Source: Deltaproteobacteria bacterium (GTDB taxonomy: Bacteria > Desulfobacterota > GWC2-55-46 > UBA9637 > GWC2-42-11). From it: DNA of 53,573 nt. A program made the translations under genes and the position numbers. The stretch's first letter is position 1; the number at the start of each line of letters is the position of its first letter. Of this stretch, positions 5,777 through 13,798 are shown one piece after another. Where the stretch lies: positions 1 through 53,573 of the forward strand of contig JACRNI010000033.1 of NCBI GenBank assembly GCA_016234925.1, written 5' to 3'. The notes beneath the pieces are model-generated. The model saw nothing but the letters and a program-made list of their open reading frames with translations. It searched no databases and had not been told where the DNA came from.

Positions 5777-7789
5777 CTATCTTTTTTCTCCTGTAACCGA
5801 AAACCTTATCGTATTATGCCCCCTCCAGACCCAGTATGCTGTGTCGTCTATCTCGCCTATTGAATGATAGACCCTTAAAAAAAACTTGTCATCTACTCCT
5901 TGGTAATGCAGAAGCGGGACTGAAAATAATTGCGCCTTGTCAGTATCAATGCGGATTGACTTTTCCTTGTCGCCGATTGCAAGCCAGCCCTCTGTTGCGC
6001 CAAGACAACTTGATGCAGATACTGTCGGACTCACTGATTCATCGTGTTTCACAACATGCCCGTTCAGATGAAATTTTTCAGGATATAAGCCGCCGTTCAC
6101 TGTCTCAAACCAGAGGCTTTCTTTGTCAAAAACATCGGGCATGATGGTAAATATCCCAAGCCTCAAACACGAGGCAGAAAGTCCGTTGACCTTTAATCTA
6201 TATGTAATATCCACCTGCGGCTTTGATTTGTAAATATCATACTCTTTTAAAACCGTCCCTATTTCAATTGGGATTAAACATGAAACATTAAACCTGTCTT
6301 CGAATTCATTTACCTTTGGCTCAACCTTTTTAAGGTCTGTTATCTTTTTGCCGTCCTTTGCCACATTTATTAAATGACCGGTGAAAAAATCAGCGCCGTA
6401 ATGGACATCGTCATAATAGCCGTGTTCAAGCGTGCCGATAAACGGCTCTTTGCATACTTCGGGAAATGCAAGGGATTTTATTGCCAGCCCCTTGTCGCAG
6501 AGAAATTCAATAGATGTCTTTTCTGTGTTAATCTTTAAGATATTGTCTTTTAGTTGAAACTTTTTAGTTTTGACTTTTGACTTTTGACTTTTGACTTTTG
6601 ACTTTTGACTTTTGACCTCTGTCTCATACTGCAGCCAGCCCATCTTATTCTGAAAATCCAAAAATTTCTCATCTGTTGTGGATGTCCTGAAATCGCTTGC
6701 CCAGAGAAAGCAGAGGGTCTCTTTAAATTCATTAAGTCTATCCTTTGAAACATTTTTTGAAATCTCTAAAATATTTTTATATGCCTGCTCGCACTGGGTA
6801 TTTATATGAACATTGTCCCTGCCTGCAGCCGCCCATCTTGTTGGATTATATTTTTCCTGCTTTTTGCATGGCAGCGGTGTTTCAGGAGATTCAAGATTTA
6901 TCTTATTAAAAGATAATGCTTCCTTACTTTTGCCTTTTGCCTTTTGCCTTTTGCCTTCTTTTATTATCTCGCTTGGCAAAATAAATGCCATCTCTTTATC
7001 TTCAGAAAGTTTCTCAAACAATTCCCTGATTCTATCGTATTCACCTTTCACATCCTTATATTCCCCGGGCCTGTAATCAAATATTTCAGCGTCATTCCCG
7101 TAGATGGGGAAAAAACAGTCGCGGGCCGCAGATTGCGTAGGGGCTTGATTCATCAAGCCCGATTGCTGCTGGTCAAAATGTGAATATAAAAATTTCAAAT
7201 ACTCATCTTGAGACAATTCGCCGTGAACGCATCTTTGAAATTTTTGAAACGCAATGGAGTGGCTCCAGACAACAGTTATATCGTTTTTAATGCCAGCGGC
7301 TGTCTGCGGGAAATAAAGATATTCCTTTGGATAATGGTTATACTGACAGCAGTTATTCCAGTCCATTATAATTGCCTCGTAACCTGCGTCTTTGTATAAA
7401 TCTACAAGCCCTTTTGAATAGACTTGCTCATTTACAAGCGCAATTGCCGGATACCTTCCCAAAAGTTTATTATAATACTTATTGCCGATTTCAAGATTCC
7501 ATTTGTTCACTTGAGCAGGCATAAGAGGCATGATCGCCTGCGAATAGCCTGAGCCTATAAACTCGCATTTGCCTTCGTTCCAGAGTTCTTTTAGCCTCTG
7601 CCTGAATTCAGGACTAATCCTGCTTACCTCTTTAAGCGTCCATGCGGACATCTCAATTGCAGCAGGAAACCCGTGCTCGCACAGTTTCAAGATAGGCCAA
7701 TAGCATCTCTCAACAACTTGCGGAAAATGCTCCTTTGGTATTGCGGAAAATGCAAGGTTGCAGTGAAATATGGTATAAAGATAAAACAT
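5777..7789 (-). CDS. glycoside hydrolase family 57-like protein
   Basis: A 670-residue protein with the GH57 (beta/alpha)7-barrel pattern. The N terminus FYLYTIFHCNLAFSAIP carries the early His of GH57 motif 1. ALVNEQVYS (about residues 115-123) matches motif 3, whose Glu is the nucleophile, and FFPIYGNDAEIFDYRPGEY matches motif 4 with the acid/base Asp. The C-terminal beta-rich half is typical of the family. Activity on alpha-glucans or a surface polysaccharide is likely, but specificity is unknown. Three repeat-derived stretches lie in frame: GLMNQAPTQ (GTAGGGG half element, 7137-7160), KRQKAKGKSK (four TTTTGCC heptamers) and KSQKSKVKSQKSK (seven TTTTGAC heptamers). The start follows the Phd pseudogene by 3 bp. 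A 5' fragment of a second copy lies at 9150-9221. Confidence 0.8.
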   Translation of the reverse strand: MFYLYTIFHCNLAFSAIPKEHFPQVVERCYWPILKLCEHGFPAAIEMSAWTLKEVSRISPEFRQRLKELWNEGKCEFIGSGYSQAIMPLMPAQVNKWNLEIGNKYYNKLLGRYPAIALVNEQVYSKGLVDLYKDAGYEAIIMDWNNCCQYNHYPKEYLYFPQTAAGIKNDITVVWSHSIAFQKFQRCVHGELSQDEYLKFLYSHFDQQQSGLMNQAPTQSAARDCFFPIYGNDAEIFDYRPGEYKDVKGEYDRIRELFEKLSEDKEMAFILPSEIIKEGKRQKAKGKSKEALSFNKINLESPETPLPCKKQEKYNPTRWAAAGRDNVHINTQCEQAYKNILEISKNVSKDRLNEFKETLCFLWASDFRTSTTDEKFLDFQNKMGWLQYETEVKSQKSKVKSQKSKVKTKKFQLKDNILKINTEKTSIEFLCDKGLAIKSLAFPEVCKEPFIGTLEHGYYDDVHYGADFFTGHLINVAKDGKKITDLKKVEPKVNEFEDRFNVSCLIPIEIGTVLKEYDIYKSKPQVDITYRLKVNGLSASCLRLGIFTIMPDVFDKESLWFETVNGGLYPEKFHLNGHVVKHDESVSPTVSASSCLGATEGWLAIGDKEKSIRIDTDKAQLFSVPLLHYQGVDDKFFLRVYHSIGEIDDTAYWVWRGHNTIRFSVTGEKR
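6568..6616. repeat. seven tandem copies of TTTTGAC inside the GH57 gene
   Basis: Seven perfect heptamer units (49 bp) lie between the barrel and the C-terminal beta domain of the GH57 protein. Because 7 is not a multiple of 3, gain or loss of one unit would shift the reading frame, as in phase-variable contingency loci. Confidence 0.9.
6928..6955. repeat. four tandem copies of TTTTGCC inside the GH57 gene
   Basis: Four heptamer units (28 bp) differ from the TTTTGAC array only at position six. They encode the basic stretch KRQKAKGKSK in frame. Confidence 0.85.
7137..7160. repeat. half REPIN element inside the GH57 gene
   Basis: GTAGGGG is followed by the hairpin GGGCTTGATTCATCAAGCCC, identical in design to the left half of the doublets at 30 and 31567. 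It is read in frame on the minus strand as GLMNQAPTQ, next to the catalytic GH57 motif 4. Confidence 0.8.
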
Positions 7790-7792
7790 GGC

Positions 7793-8016
7793 TTAACCCT
7801 TAATCCAATCCTCCCATGCGCCGATAACACTCAAAAGACCTTTCTTTTTTTCAGGCATTATAGTTCCTTCTATGCTCTCCAACTCCTTTATATTAACCAA
7901 TGCCGCCATTGGCTTGCCTTTTTTTCTATTATAAAATGCTTGCCCTCTCGGGCAACCTCAATCATAACCTCAGAGAAATGCCTTTTAACCTCTGCAACCC
8001 CGATAACCTTTGACAT
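7793..8016 (-). pseudogene. Phd/YefM-family antitoxin, frameshifted in an A-run
   Basis: ATG at 8016 is preceded by AGGAGGGGCTGG. The frame reads MSKVIGVAEVKRHFSEV, then a segment ending HFIIEKK, the N-terminal DNA-binding half of a Phd/YefM antitoxin. It then hits a run of seven A residues (7919-7925) and stops early. Adding one A restores GKPMAALVNIKELESIEG and an ending in GAWEDWIKG, which is a complete Phd-type C terminus stopping at 7793. This may be a real frameshift, a sequencing slip, or a site of transcriptional slippage. No cognate toxin lies next to it; GH57 starts 3 bp downstream. Confidence 0.8.
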
Positions 8017-8092
8017 ATCCAGCCCCTCCTTTATAATATAAATACCATAATGACATTATGGTGAAAATAGGGACACCAAGCTGTCCCAAAAT

Positions 8093-8148
8093 GTAGGGGT
8101 TCAATTTATTGAACCCGATATATTGGGCTTGATAAATCAAGCCCCTAC
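8093..8148. repeat. REPIN-like doublet GTAGGGG...CCCCTAC (family 1)
   Basis: A 56-bp unit. Its hairpins are GGTTCAATTTATTGAACC and GGCTTGATAAATCAAGCC. It lies in the 193-bp gap between the Phd pseudogene and the HEPN gene, which otherwise holds only inverted TGTCCCAAAAT/ATTTTGGGACA flanks. Confidence 0.85.
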
Positions 8149-8209
8149 AATATTTTGGGGTAGAATTGATTTTTATGAGAATTTTGGGACAACCTGACAC
8201 TCCCATTTT

Positions 8210-8671
8210 TCAGTTCTCCTCAAACCAGTTTCTTTCTTCAACAAACGTCTTTGTTCTTTCAATAATTTCTAACAGATTATCGCTGTATTCAAGAACAGCC
8301 TGAAATATCTCTGATATGTCATTCATCTTGTATTCATGAGATATTTCATTTCTTAAGTCCCTTATCAATTTCAGATCGTCAGCGTCGGCTATGTTTAATT
8401 TTTCAAATAAATTTGCCCTATCTAAAAATGTTTTGGCATCTTCCCTTAAAATCAATGTTATCCCTTTCATTATTTTCTGTGTATAAATGTCGCTTGCTCT
8501 TGCAAATCTTGATGTGAGATTTTCAAAGATGTCAAGTTCTTCTAATGAATACGCTGCTTTAATGCCTGTTTCGCTGCATTTCCTTAATGAGTATTTCATT
8601 ATCTCTACAGTGCGATTCAGACTGTTAAAGCTTTCCTTTAACTCGGCTATCATTAATTTTTCTGCCTTCAT
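8210..8671 (-). CDS. HEPN-domain toxin of an MNT-HEPN pair
   Basis: A 153-residue all-helical protein. The motif RDLRNEISHEY (about residues 105-115) contains the R-x4-H signature of HEPN RNases, which cleave RNA as dimers. It follows an MNT nucleotidyltransferase, which it overlaps by 4 bp (ATGA), the standard layout of type VII-like MNT-HEPN toxin-antitoxin modules. In such pairs the nucleotidyltransferase AMPylates and neutralises the HEPN toxin. RNase activity is inferred from the family. No signal peptide or membrane segment is present. Confidence 0.8.
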   Translation of the reverse strand: MKAEKLMIAELKESFNSLNRTVEIMKYSLRKCSETGIKAAYSLEELDIFENLTSRFARASDIYTQKIMKGITLILREDAKTFLDRANLFEKLNIADADDLKLIRDLRNEISHEYKMNDISEIFQAVLEYSDNLLEIIERTKTFVEERNWFEEN

Positions 8672-8955
8672 AGCCTTATACCTCCCTCTAAAACTATTTG
8701 TTTAAAATGGCTGTCATCTTTAAACGAAAAGGTTATTATATCAATCTTTTGCTCGCCGTATTTCTGAAAATAACTCCATTTTATCACAGCCTTTTCCTTC
8801 CATGTCAGCCTTCTATCAGAAAGAACCATTATGTCTATATCGCCTCCTTTTTTGCTGTCATCCACACGAGAGCCAAAAAGATAAATCAGGGCGTCAGGCA
8901 ACAGGGCTAAAATCTCTTTTTTAAGTAAATTTTTTTGTTCAGTTGAAATTCTCAT
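8668..8955 (-). CDS. MNT-type nucleotidyltransferase antitoxin
   Basis: A 95-residue minimal nucleotidyltransferase. GSRVDDSKKGGDIDIMV (about residues 28-44) carries the G-S-x(n)-G-D-x-D catalytic motif, and the second acidic strand is seen as QKIDIITFS. Proteins of this size partner HEPN toxins and transfer AMP to them. It is the first gene of the pair, with its stop overlapping the HEPN start. The pair is flanked by family-1 doublets on both sides (8093 and 9037). Confidence 0.85.
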   Translation of the reverse strand: MRISTEQKNLLKKEILALLPDALIYLFGSRVDDSKKGGDIDIMVLSDRRLTWKEKAVIKWSYFQKYGEQKIDIITFSFKDDSHFKQIVLEGGIRL

Positions 8956-9036
8956 TTGTCTTCGAAAAAGGGGACAGGCTGCTTTTCATTGGACAACTCT
9001 AAACCCCGTATAAAAATTAGGTTCTTTCGTAAAAAA

Positions 9037-9104
9037 GTAGCAGGGTGGGCTTTGCCCACCGATTCATCGCCGTCATTTTTTTTGGCGGGCACAGCCCGCC
9101 CTAC
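9037..9104. repeat. REPIN-like doublet, G/C-rich variant
   Basis: It starts GTAGCAGGGTGGGC and ends GCCCGCCCTAC. The two hairpins are GGTGGGCTTTGCCCACC and GGCGGGCACAGCCCGCC. Architecture matches the 56-bp doublets, but the stems are different. It lies in the gap between the MNT gene and the GH57 remnant. Confidence 0.8.
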
Positions 9105-9149
9105 TTGCTATTGTGTCAAGTTGTTAAAAATAGTGCTTTTTTTGCAACT

Positions 9150-9221
9150 TCAAGAGAAACTCTCCCTTGGTATTGCAGAAAATGCAAGGTTGCAGTGAAA
9201 AACAGAATAAAGATAAAACAA
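9150..9221 (-). pseudogene. 5' remnant of a second GH57 gene
   Basis: TTG at 9221, eight bases after GGAGATAA, opens a frame reading LFYLYSVFHCNLAFSAIP and then stops at 9150. This is nearly the same as the N terminus of the GH57 gene at 7789 (FYLYTIFHCNLAFSAIP), and the DNA match covers about 55 bp. The remnant directly follows the radical SAM gene, which suggests that the GH57 gene once began here. The region 7793-9150 with its toxin-type genes was then gained, or a tandem copy was lost. Confidence 0.8.
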
Positions 9222-9230
9222 ATTATCTCC

Positions 9231-10748
9231 TTATGGATAAATTTCTTTGATTTTAAGAAAATCGTATTTAACAAACATCTTCAAGGTTTCCCAGAGAACC
9301 TTGAAAAAGAGCGGTGGCTTCCTTTTCCAGACCCCTTTTATGTATCTTAAAATATGCTTTGGGTTAGCCTTTATCAAGTGGTGTGTGCGGTCAGCCTCAA
9401 GGATTACTTCAATATCCTCAGGCGTAAAGTCCTTTGTCGTTATATTTGGTTTTACAACCTCAACCCTGCTGTATGAAAAATTATCAACAAAAAGGTTATT
9501 TTTTTTGCATATATCAAACATCTCGGAACCGGGCAATGGCGTTGCAATGTAGATTTCGCGGCTGTCAAATAGTCCGCTGTAGTTAGCCATGTAAAGCGAC
9601 CTCTGTATATCTTTTTTCGTCTCGCCGGGGAACCCAATGACAAAGGTGCCTGTAAGATGTATGCCCTTTTGTTTTGCATATCTTAATAGTTCCATTGCCC
9701 TGTCCAGTTTGAGCGGTTTTTTTACAATATTTGTAAGCACCTCCTGAACGCCTGATTCCAATGCAAAACCCATGTGCGTGCATCCTATGTCATAGAGTTT
9801 GTCTATCAGTTCCTCATCCATACACCAAAGGGCAAGCACCTGAAAATATATCTCTATGCCGAAGTTATATTTTTTGAATTCATCGCAGAACTGTTTTGTC
9901 CTTTTTCTGTCATGCGTGAAGTTGTCATCTACAATCATAAGTTTACTTATATGATACTTATCCACGAGAAACCTTATCTCCTCAAACACCTTGTCAAGAT
10001 TTCTTGCCCTGAATTTCCTGCCCATAGTTTTATGCACAGAGCAGAATATGCATGTGCCTGCACACCCCCTGCTTGTAAGTATTGAAGGCATGGCCTCAGG
10101 TTTGCCCCATGTAACTGTGTGGGGTTTATATGTGCGGCTGTATTTCTCGTATGGGAACAGGTGCCATGCAGGCATAGGAAGGCTGTCTAAATCTTTTATA
10201 TACCCACCGGGCGGGTTTTTTATTAAACCGCTGTCTTTTCTCCAGACAAGGCCCGGCACAGACTCAAAACCAATGCCTTGGTCTATTTTATTTAGAAGCA
10301 TTGGAAATGTAAGTTCAGATTCGCCGACCATGACATAATCAACACATGGGTTTTCCATAACCTCCTCAGGCATTGAAGACGCATGGTTTCCTCCTACAAT
10401 AACCGCTGTCTTGGGGAAGAGTTCTTTTACAAGTTTTGCGGTCTCATTCATGCTTGCAACCATTACTGAGAAATTGCAGCTTATGCCAACACAGTCAGGA
10501 CGAAATTCTTGAATCCTTTTGCGAACATCATCCATCGGTATCCCAACATCCACATAGCCGTCTATCATATCAACATCCCTGTCAAGCCCCTCTGCATGGC
10601 AGTCTAATATCCTAACCTTGTAGCCTTTTTGTTCAAGCACAGAAGCAATATACATAATCCCAAGAGGCGGATATACTATCCTCTGTCCTGATGTCGCCAC
10701 CTTCATATTAGGCTGAATTAAAAGTATCCTTTCCATATTAACCCCCAA
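9231..10748 (-). CDS. cobalamin-binding radical SAM protein
   Basis: A 505-residue class B-type radical SAM enzyme. The N-terminal cobalamin-binding domain (about residues 1-150) has the DxHxxG motif as DCHAEG and VGISCNFSVMVAS. The radical SAM cluster motif CxxxCxxC is present as SRGCAGTCIFCSVHK (about residue 225), followed by an elongated barrel. Family members methylate or rearrange unactivated carbons, and several act in lipid or sugar modification. The target here is unknown; position in the sugar-modification run suggests a glycan precursor. Its 3' neighbour in the ancestral order was probably GH57. The start overlaps the ATP-grasp stop by 11 bp. Confidence 0.88.
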   Translation of the reverse strand: MGVNMERILLIQPNMKVATSGQRIVYPPLGIMYIASVLEQKGYKVRILDCHAEGLDRDVDMIDGYVDVGIPMDDVRKRIQEFRPDCVGISCNFSVMVASMNETAKLVKELFPKTAVIVGGNHASSMPEEVMENPCVDYVMVGESELTFPMLLNKIDQGIGFESVPGLVWRKDSGLIKNPPGGYIKDLDSLPMPAWHLFPYEKYSRTYKPHTVTWGKPEAMPSILTSRGCAGTCIFCSVHKTMGRKFRARNLDKVFEEIRFLVDKYHISKLMIVDDNFTHDRKRTKQFCDEFKKYNFGIEIYFQVLALWCMDEELIDKLYDIGCTHMGFALESGVQEVLTNIVKKPLKLDRAMELLRYAKQKGIHLTGTFVIGFPGETKKDIQRSLYMANYSGLFDSREIYIATPLPGSEMFDICKKNNLFVDNFSYSRVEVVKPNITTKDFTPEDIEVILEADRTHHLIKANPKHILRYIKGVWKRKPPLFFKVLWETLKMFVKYDFLKIKEIYP

Positions 10749-11964
10749 AATCCGACTTGATTGAAATGCTGCTCAATATCCTCTGCGCATTATCTATCGC
10801 CTCTTTCCTTGTCTTGCCTGTTGTCACAATCGTTCCTGCGCGGCATGGATGACTCACAATCTTTGGTATTGCATCCCCTGCCTTAACATATATATTTAAC
10901 ATCTCAAGATTTTTATCATTATATATTCTGGGGTCTGCCTTAACCTCTGTTAAAACCCCCGGTTCAGGAAAGATAAACCTCTGGCATACATGCTGTTTGA
11001 AACACGGGGCATATTTCTTAATATCAATCTTCTCGCCGAGCGCCATAAGTATTGCTGCCTCAACTATGTTTGAACCTGTGGAAAGCGGTATGGTGTGGGA
11101 GCAGAAGTAGCCGCCGCTCAATCTTAACGCAGCCTCTATAACAAGAGGACCGTTTGCCCCTATAACTATATCGCCTTTTATTGTCCAATTCTTCACAGAT
11201 AGACATCTCGCTACATTGGAAATCACCCTGTCAATAGCGTCTTTTTCATCTTGAGAAAGTTCAGCAGGAAGGTCTCCGCCATCTTCAATTACAAAAGGGG
11301 CAAACCTCTCAAGATACTGATAATTCCTGTCTGATAGACCGGGGGTAGTAACGTCATCTTCCGTAACAATAGATTCTGTGCTGATTTGCCTGCCCTCAAT
11401 CCACTGCTCAACCATGAGCCTTTTTGACGGCGAATGTTTTAATGACTCATTATATGCCCAGTCAGGGTCAATATTTTTAAGCAGCCTTATTACCCCCCTT
11501 GCCCCTCTGCTGTCAACAGGCTTTACAATAAGGTTTTTCTCTGTTTCTCTCAAAAGTTTATTTAGATGCTCTTCGTTGGAAATATTGGAAAACCACGGCA
11601 CAGGGATGCCGTGAGTTTTGAAAAACTCCTTCATTGCAAGTTTGTCTGTTGTAATGCGTGCGGATTCTAATGGTATGCCCGTAAGTCCCAATCCATTGCT
11701 TACATAAGAAACTGTATAAGGCACATCAGCAGCAGCAGCCATAACGCCGTGTATGGGATTTTTCTTATTGGACTCTATCGCCAGTTCAATTGTCCTTTCG
11801 TGGTCATATGTGCTTGCAATTATCCTTTCATCAGCAATCTCAAAACCCGGGGCAGAAGGGTTTCCATCTGAAACAACAACGCGAAGCCCCATATCCCTTG
11901 CCTGTTTTATTATTGGGACTGCCTCTATGCCGCCTGATATTATCAGCAGAGTCTTTTTACTCAC
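10738..11964 (-). CDS. ATP-grasp domain ligase
   Basis: A 408-residue ATP-grasp enzyme of the carbamoyl-phosphate synthase/PurK-like type. The N-terminal Rossmann-like pre-ATP-grasp region is seen as LLIISGGIEAVPIIKQARDM, and the ATP-grasp core as NLIVKPVDSRGARGVIRL and later PLVIEAALRLSGG with the metal-binding E...N/R pattern. Such enzymes form amide or peptide bonds to carboxylates through acyl phosphates. Between a radical SAM gene and a dehydrogenase it probably decorates a sugar or small metabolite; the substrate cannot be read from sequence. It is tightly packed with both neighbours (11-bp and 4-bp overlaps). Confidence 0.8.
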   Translation of the reverse strand: MSKKTLLIISGGIEAVPIIKQARDMGLRVVVSDGNPSAPGFEIADERIIASTYDHERTIELAIESNKKNPIHGVMAAAADVPYTVSYVSNGLGLTGIPLESARITTDKLAMKEFFKTHGIPVPWFSNISNEEHLNKLLRETEKNLIVKPVDSRGARGVIRLLKNIDPDWAYNESLKHSPSKRLMVEQWIEGRQISTESIVTEDDVTTPGLSDRNYQYLERFAPFVIEDGGDLPAELSQDEKDAIDRVISNVARCLSVKNWTIKGDIVIGANGPLVIEAALRLSGGYFCSHTIPLSTGSNIVEAAILMALGEKIDIKKYAPCFKQHVCQRFIFPEPGVLTEVKADPRIYNDKNLEMLNIYVKAGDAIPKIVSHPCRAGTIVTTGKTRKEAIDNAQRILSSISIKSDFGG

Positions 11965-12971
11965 GGATTTACCACAACCTTGACAGCGCCTGTCTTGCCT
12001 TTATTAAACCCAATCTCATAGCCTTTGTTTATGTCCTTTAGTTTTACCCTGTGCGTAATCAATTTATCAAACCCAATGTCTTTGCCGCTTAAAAATTTAA
12101 CAGCCTTTGCAAAGTCCTTTTTATTATACCTCTGAGAGCCTTTTACCTGTATCTCCCTTTCAGTTAGATATTTTAGGTTCATCTGAGGGGTTTTATAATG
12201 AACTCCTGTCAGGACAATAACCCCGCCCGGTTTTAGAATATCAATGGACTGGATTATTGAAGGACTTTCATATCCGCCGACTGTCTCAAAGACAATATCT
12301 GCCTTCTTGCCATTAAACATAGAAAGTATCTTCTGAACAATATCCGTTTCACCGCTGTTTAAAACATCCGCGCCCAATTCCTTTGCCAGCCTTTCCTGAT
12401 GCGGATATTTTGCTATAGCGACAATATATTCCGCGCCAATAGCATTTAAGGCGGCAACGGTCAAAAGTCCAATGGTTCCGCATCCGAACACTACAACCCT
12501 TTTCCCTCTGACCTCCCCGCCTATGTCAATGGCGTGAAGAACATCAGCAAGGGGTTCAATAAGCACTGCTGTGTCAAGGTCAACTGACGCAGGGAGTTCA
12601 AACACATTCTCTTTTGGCGCAATAACATATTCTGCAAAACCGCCGGGCAGATTAAAACTTATAAAGAGGCAGTTTGCGCAGATATTCTCAAGACCGCTTC
12701 TGCACTGCTCGCATTCGCCGCATGGTATAAGCGGCGCAACAGAAACACGCGTTCCTTTTTTTAAAACACCTTCTTCAACAATACCGCTTATCTCATGCCC
12801 CGGCCAGAACTTCGGTATGGGCGGATTTCTGCGGTAGATATTAAGGTCGCTTCCGCATATGCCGCATGCCTTAACCTTAACAAGAATATCGTTATCTTTA
12901 AGTTCCGGCTGCGGCACCTCTCTAATCTCAAGCCTGCCCGGTTCTGTAAAGACCGCTGCTTTCATCATCAT
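11961..12971 (-). CDS. zinc-dependent medium-chain dehydrogenase
   Basis: An alcohol/polyol dehydrogenase of the MDR family, about 336 residues. [10 protein letters not shown] and GHEISGIV give the catalytic zinc ligands, [15 protein letters not shown] the structural zinc cysteines, and [12 protein letters not shown] the NAD(P) Rossmann loop. A longer frame extends to 13019, but the ATGATGATG at 12971 overlaps the stop of the aldolase gene and the conserved N terminus begins [10 protein letters not shown]. That start is therefore used and translational coupling is likely. With the aldolase and a second dehydrogenase it forms a small sugar-interconversion unit. Confidence 0.88.
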   Translation of the reverse strand: MMMKAAVFTEPGRLEIREVPQPELKDNDILVKVKACGICGSDLNIYRRNPPIPKFWPGHEISGIVEEGVLKKGTRVSVAPLIPCGECEQCRSGLENICANCLFISFNLPGGFAEYVIAPKENVFELPASVDLDTAVLIEPLADVLHAIDIGGEVRGKRVVVFGCGTIGLLTVAALNAIGAEYIVAIAKYPHQERLAKELGADVLNSGETDIVQKILSMFNGKKADIVFETVGGYESPSIIQSIDILKPGGVIVLTGVHYKTPQMNLKYLTEREIQVKGSQRYNKKDFAKAVKFLSGKDIGFDKLITHRVKLKDINKGYEIGFNKGKTGAVKVVVNP

Positions 12972-13651
12972 CTGCCCTTTGTAAAACAAGTTCTTACTTT
13001 TTCCGGCATCTTTGCCCATTCATCCAAAAACCCTTTTAAGCCCAGTTCCGTGAGTTCGCTCCTCATCATCTGGTTCAATACATCAGGCGGGATTGTGGCG
13101 ATATCAGCGCCTGAAAGCGCTGCCTTTTTTACATAGATCGGGTTCCTCATGCTCGCTGCAATAATCTTTGTCTTATATCCGTAGTTTTTGTATATCCTCA
13201 CAATCTCGTCAATCAACCCTATCCCGTCTGTTGAAGTCGCATCCAGACGGCCTATGAACGGGCTGACATATGTCGCTCCTACCTTTGCAGCAACAAGAGC
13301 CTGATTTGCAGTATAAAGTATTGTAACATTTGTTTTGATGCCTTCCCTGCTCAAAACATCAGCAGCAGCGAAACCATCAGGCACTGCAGGGATCTTGACC
13401 ACAATATTTTTATGGAGTTTTGAAAGCATCCTTGCCTCTTTAACCATACCTTTTGTGTCTGTGCTTATTACCTCTGCGCTTATAGGCCCATTGACTATGC
13501 TGCATATCTCTTTTATAACACCTTTTAAATCTGCGCATCCTGTGCAATCCTTTGCAATAAGCGCAGGATTTGTTGTTACGCCCTGTATTATGCCCATACG
13601 TGCATATTTTTTTATTTCCTCAATATTTGCTGTATCAATAAAAAACTGCAT
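12968..13651 (-). CDS. transaldolase / fructose-6-phosphate aldolase family
   Basis: A 227-residue TalC/FSA-type protein, the short transaldolase subfamily. [12 protein letters not shown] at the N terminus, [11 protein letters not shown], and NIVVKIP with the Schiff-base lysine (near residue 85) are all present, as is [12 protein letters not shown]. Family members either act as transaldolases of the pentose phosphate pathway or cleave or form fructose-6-phosphate-like ketoses. Between two sugar dehydrogenases it may make a sugar precursor for the glycan locus rather than serve central metabolism. The ATG is preceded by AGGAGG. Confidence 0.88.
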   Translation of the reverse strand: MQFFIDTANIEEIKKYARMGIIQGVTTNPALIAKDCTGCADLKGVIKEICSIVNGPISAEVISTDTKGMVKEARMLSKLHKNIVVKIPAVPDGFAAADVLSREGIKTNVTILYTANQALVAAKVGATYVSPFIGRLDATSTDGIGLIDEIVRIYKNYGYKTKIIAASMRNPIYVKKAALSGADIATIPPDVLNQMMRSELTELGLKGFLDEWAKMPEKVRTCFTKGR

Positions 13652-13671
13652 ATATTCCTCCTATTTGTTAG

Positions 13672-13798
13672 AGTTCACGCTCAAAAATCGCCCAGATGCA
13701 AGGCGGAGCAAGGCTTCAAGCGGAGGCATACTCTTTAGTATGTTGAGCGCAGAAGCCGCAGCGACAACGCCGCAGATGGGTATTTTTCAGCGTGAACT
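13672..13798. repeat. 127-bp palindrome (family 2) at the 3' end of a dehydrogenase gene
   Basis: The outer arms AGTTCACGCT and AGCGTGAACT pair, and the shared core GCATAC...TTTAGTATGTTGAGC is central. The right arm encodes the last codons and TGA stop of the dehydrogenase at 13787-14896. Other members lie at 23278, 24204, 42831 and 45260. Confidence 0.85.

Noticed and set aside
6568-6616. The TTTTGAC array considered as a CRISPR or other spaced repeat.
   Set aside because: Units are contiguous heptamers without spacers.
7985-8206. A 73-codon minus-strand open frame considered as a gene.
   Set aside because: It is translated from the doublet at 8093 and its inverted flanks, with no ribosome-binding site and no protein-like composition.
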